The notes under the pieces were generated by a model. It was not told the DNA's origin. It saw only the letters and a program-made list of their open reading frames with translations, and searched no databases. From Treponema sp. (GTDB taxonomy: Bacteria; Spirochaetota; Spirochaetia; Treponematales; Treponemataceae): a stretch of 5,287 nt of DNA. Positions within the stretch are counted from its first letter, which is position 1; every line of letters begins with the position of its first letter. Below, piece after piece: positions 4,892-5,287 of this stretch. The stretch spans positions 1 to 5,287 of the forward strand of contig JAILQA010000390.1 of the NCBI GenBank assembly GCA_024699205.1, given 5' to 3'. The translations under genes were made by a program, and so were the position numbers.

Positions 4892-5287
4892 TCATATTTT
4901 ACAATAATCGCACTCACAGCCTTTTACGTCTACTTTGCAGGTAAAGAGACAGCCGTCAAGTTCGCCAGTCTGGTCGGTTGCTGCGGTGGTGATAAAAAGG
5001 GTGTCCAGCTTGTCGCCCATAAAGCAGCAGGAAGTTACGTTCTTTGCAGGCACATTTACTACTGCAAGAAGTGAACCGTCTTTTGTGCTACGCTCTTCTA
5101 TGCGGCTGCCACCCCAGAAGGCTACCCAAAGATTATCCTGGGAATCGATGCACATTCCGTCTGTCATACCACGGCCTTCTTCCGGCTTGAACAAAACCTT
5201 GCGGTTGGAGATTTGGCCACTTTCCAAATCATAATCATATTCAAAAACCGCATACTTCAGGGTATCTGAAAAATAAAACTTTTTGCG
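4892..5287 (-). CDS. SMP-30/gluconolactonase/LRE family protein, C-terminal part (start beyond the right edge)
   Basis: The minus-strand frame is open from the window edge to a TGA (4892-4894), giving the last 131 residues. It matches the C-terminal part of the SMP-30/regucalcin family as I recall it: KKFYFSDTLKYAVFEYDYDL and ESGQISNRKV, then GMTDGMCIDSQDNLWVAFWG, VTSCCFMGDKLDTLFITTA and GCLFTCKVDVKG. The family are six-bladed beta-propeller, metal-dependent lactonases, typically opening sugar lactones such as gluconolactone. The Asp in TDGMCID aligns with the metal-binding/catalytic Asp204 of human SMP-30. The Asn and Glu ligands lie upstream of the window. A TTG within the frame (5225-5227) is not a credible start, because conserved family sequence continues upstream of it. 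The end is unusual: the usual short Gly/Ala tail is replaced by CECDYCKI. Base composition is about 50% GC in 4921-5040, richer than the lipoprotein genes beside it. The family is secure; the substrate is unknown. Confidence 0.88.
   Translation of the reverse strand, partial: RKKFYFSDTLKYAVFEYDYDLESGQISNRKVLFKPEEGRGMTDGMCIDSQDNLWVAFWGGSRIEERSTKDGSLLAVVNVPAKNVTSCCFMGDKLDTLFITTAATDQTGELDGCLFTCKVDVKGCECDYCKI

Noticed and set aside
5225..5227. TTG as the start codon of the SMP-30-like gene
   Set aside because: The frame stays open to the window edge and the upstream residues (KKFYFSDTLKYAVFEYDYDL) are conserved family sequence, so the gene is truncated by the window and does not start here.

Overview
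The window looks like an AT-rich bacterial chromosome segment, most probably from a Treponema-like spirochaete. Three points suggest this: two adjacent fibronectin-type-III (FnIII) lipoproteins with spirochaete-style lipoboxes, a TTG start codon on mnmA, and a DUF3737 gene of the kind common in host-associated anaerobes. The organism is an inference from gene content. No rRNA, tRNA, mobile element or CRISPR array was seen.

Layout, left to right. At 1-260 (minus) lies the N-terminal part of a DUF3737 family protein, cut by the window edge. At 261-438 is a divergent regulatory region; the DUF3737 side carries an operator-like palindrome cluster in its promoter. At 439-1605 (plus) is mnmA, the tRNA U34 2-thiouridylase, with a non-canonical cysteine set. 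At 1602-2876 (minus) is a metY-type O-acetylhomoserine sulfhydrylase whose stop codon interlocks with that of mnmA. At 2877-3001 is an AT-rich regulatory region with three copies of a 14-17 bp motif. At 3002-3706 and 3712-4827 (minus) are two FnIII lipoproteins that form a tightly coupled two-gene operon. At 4828-4891 is a spacer with a good promoter for that operon. At 4892-5287 (minus) is the C-terminal part of an SMP-30/gluconolactonase/LRE family protein, whose start lies beyond the window.

The genes do not form one pathway. mnmA (tRNA sulfuration) and metY (sulfide assimilation into homocysteine) both concern sulfur, but they converge rather than sharing an operon. The two lipoproteins are probably exported surface or periplasmic proteins of unknown ligand. 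No complete new system is evident. The best leads are the altered active-site cysteines of MnmA, the repeated motif upstream of metY, the operator upstream of the DUF3737 gene, and the coupled lipoprotein pair.
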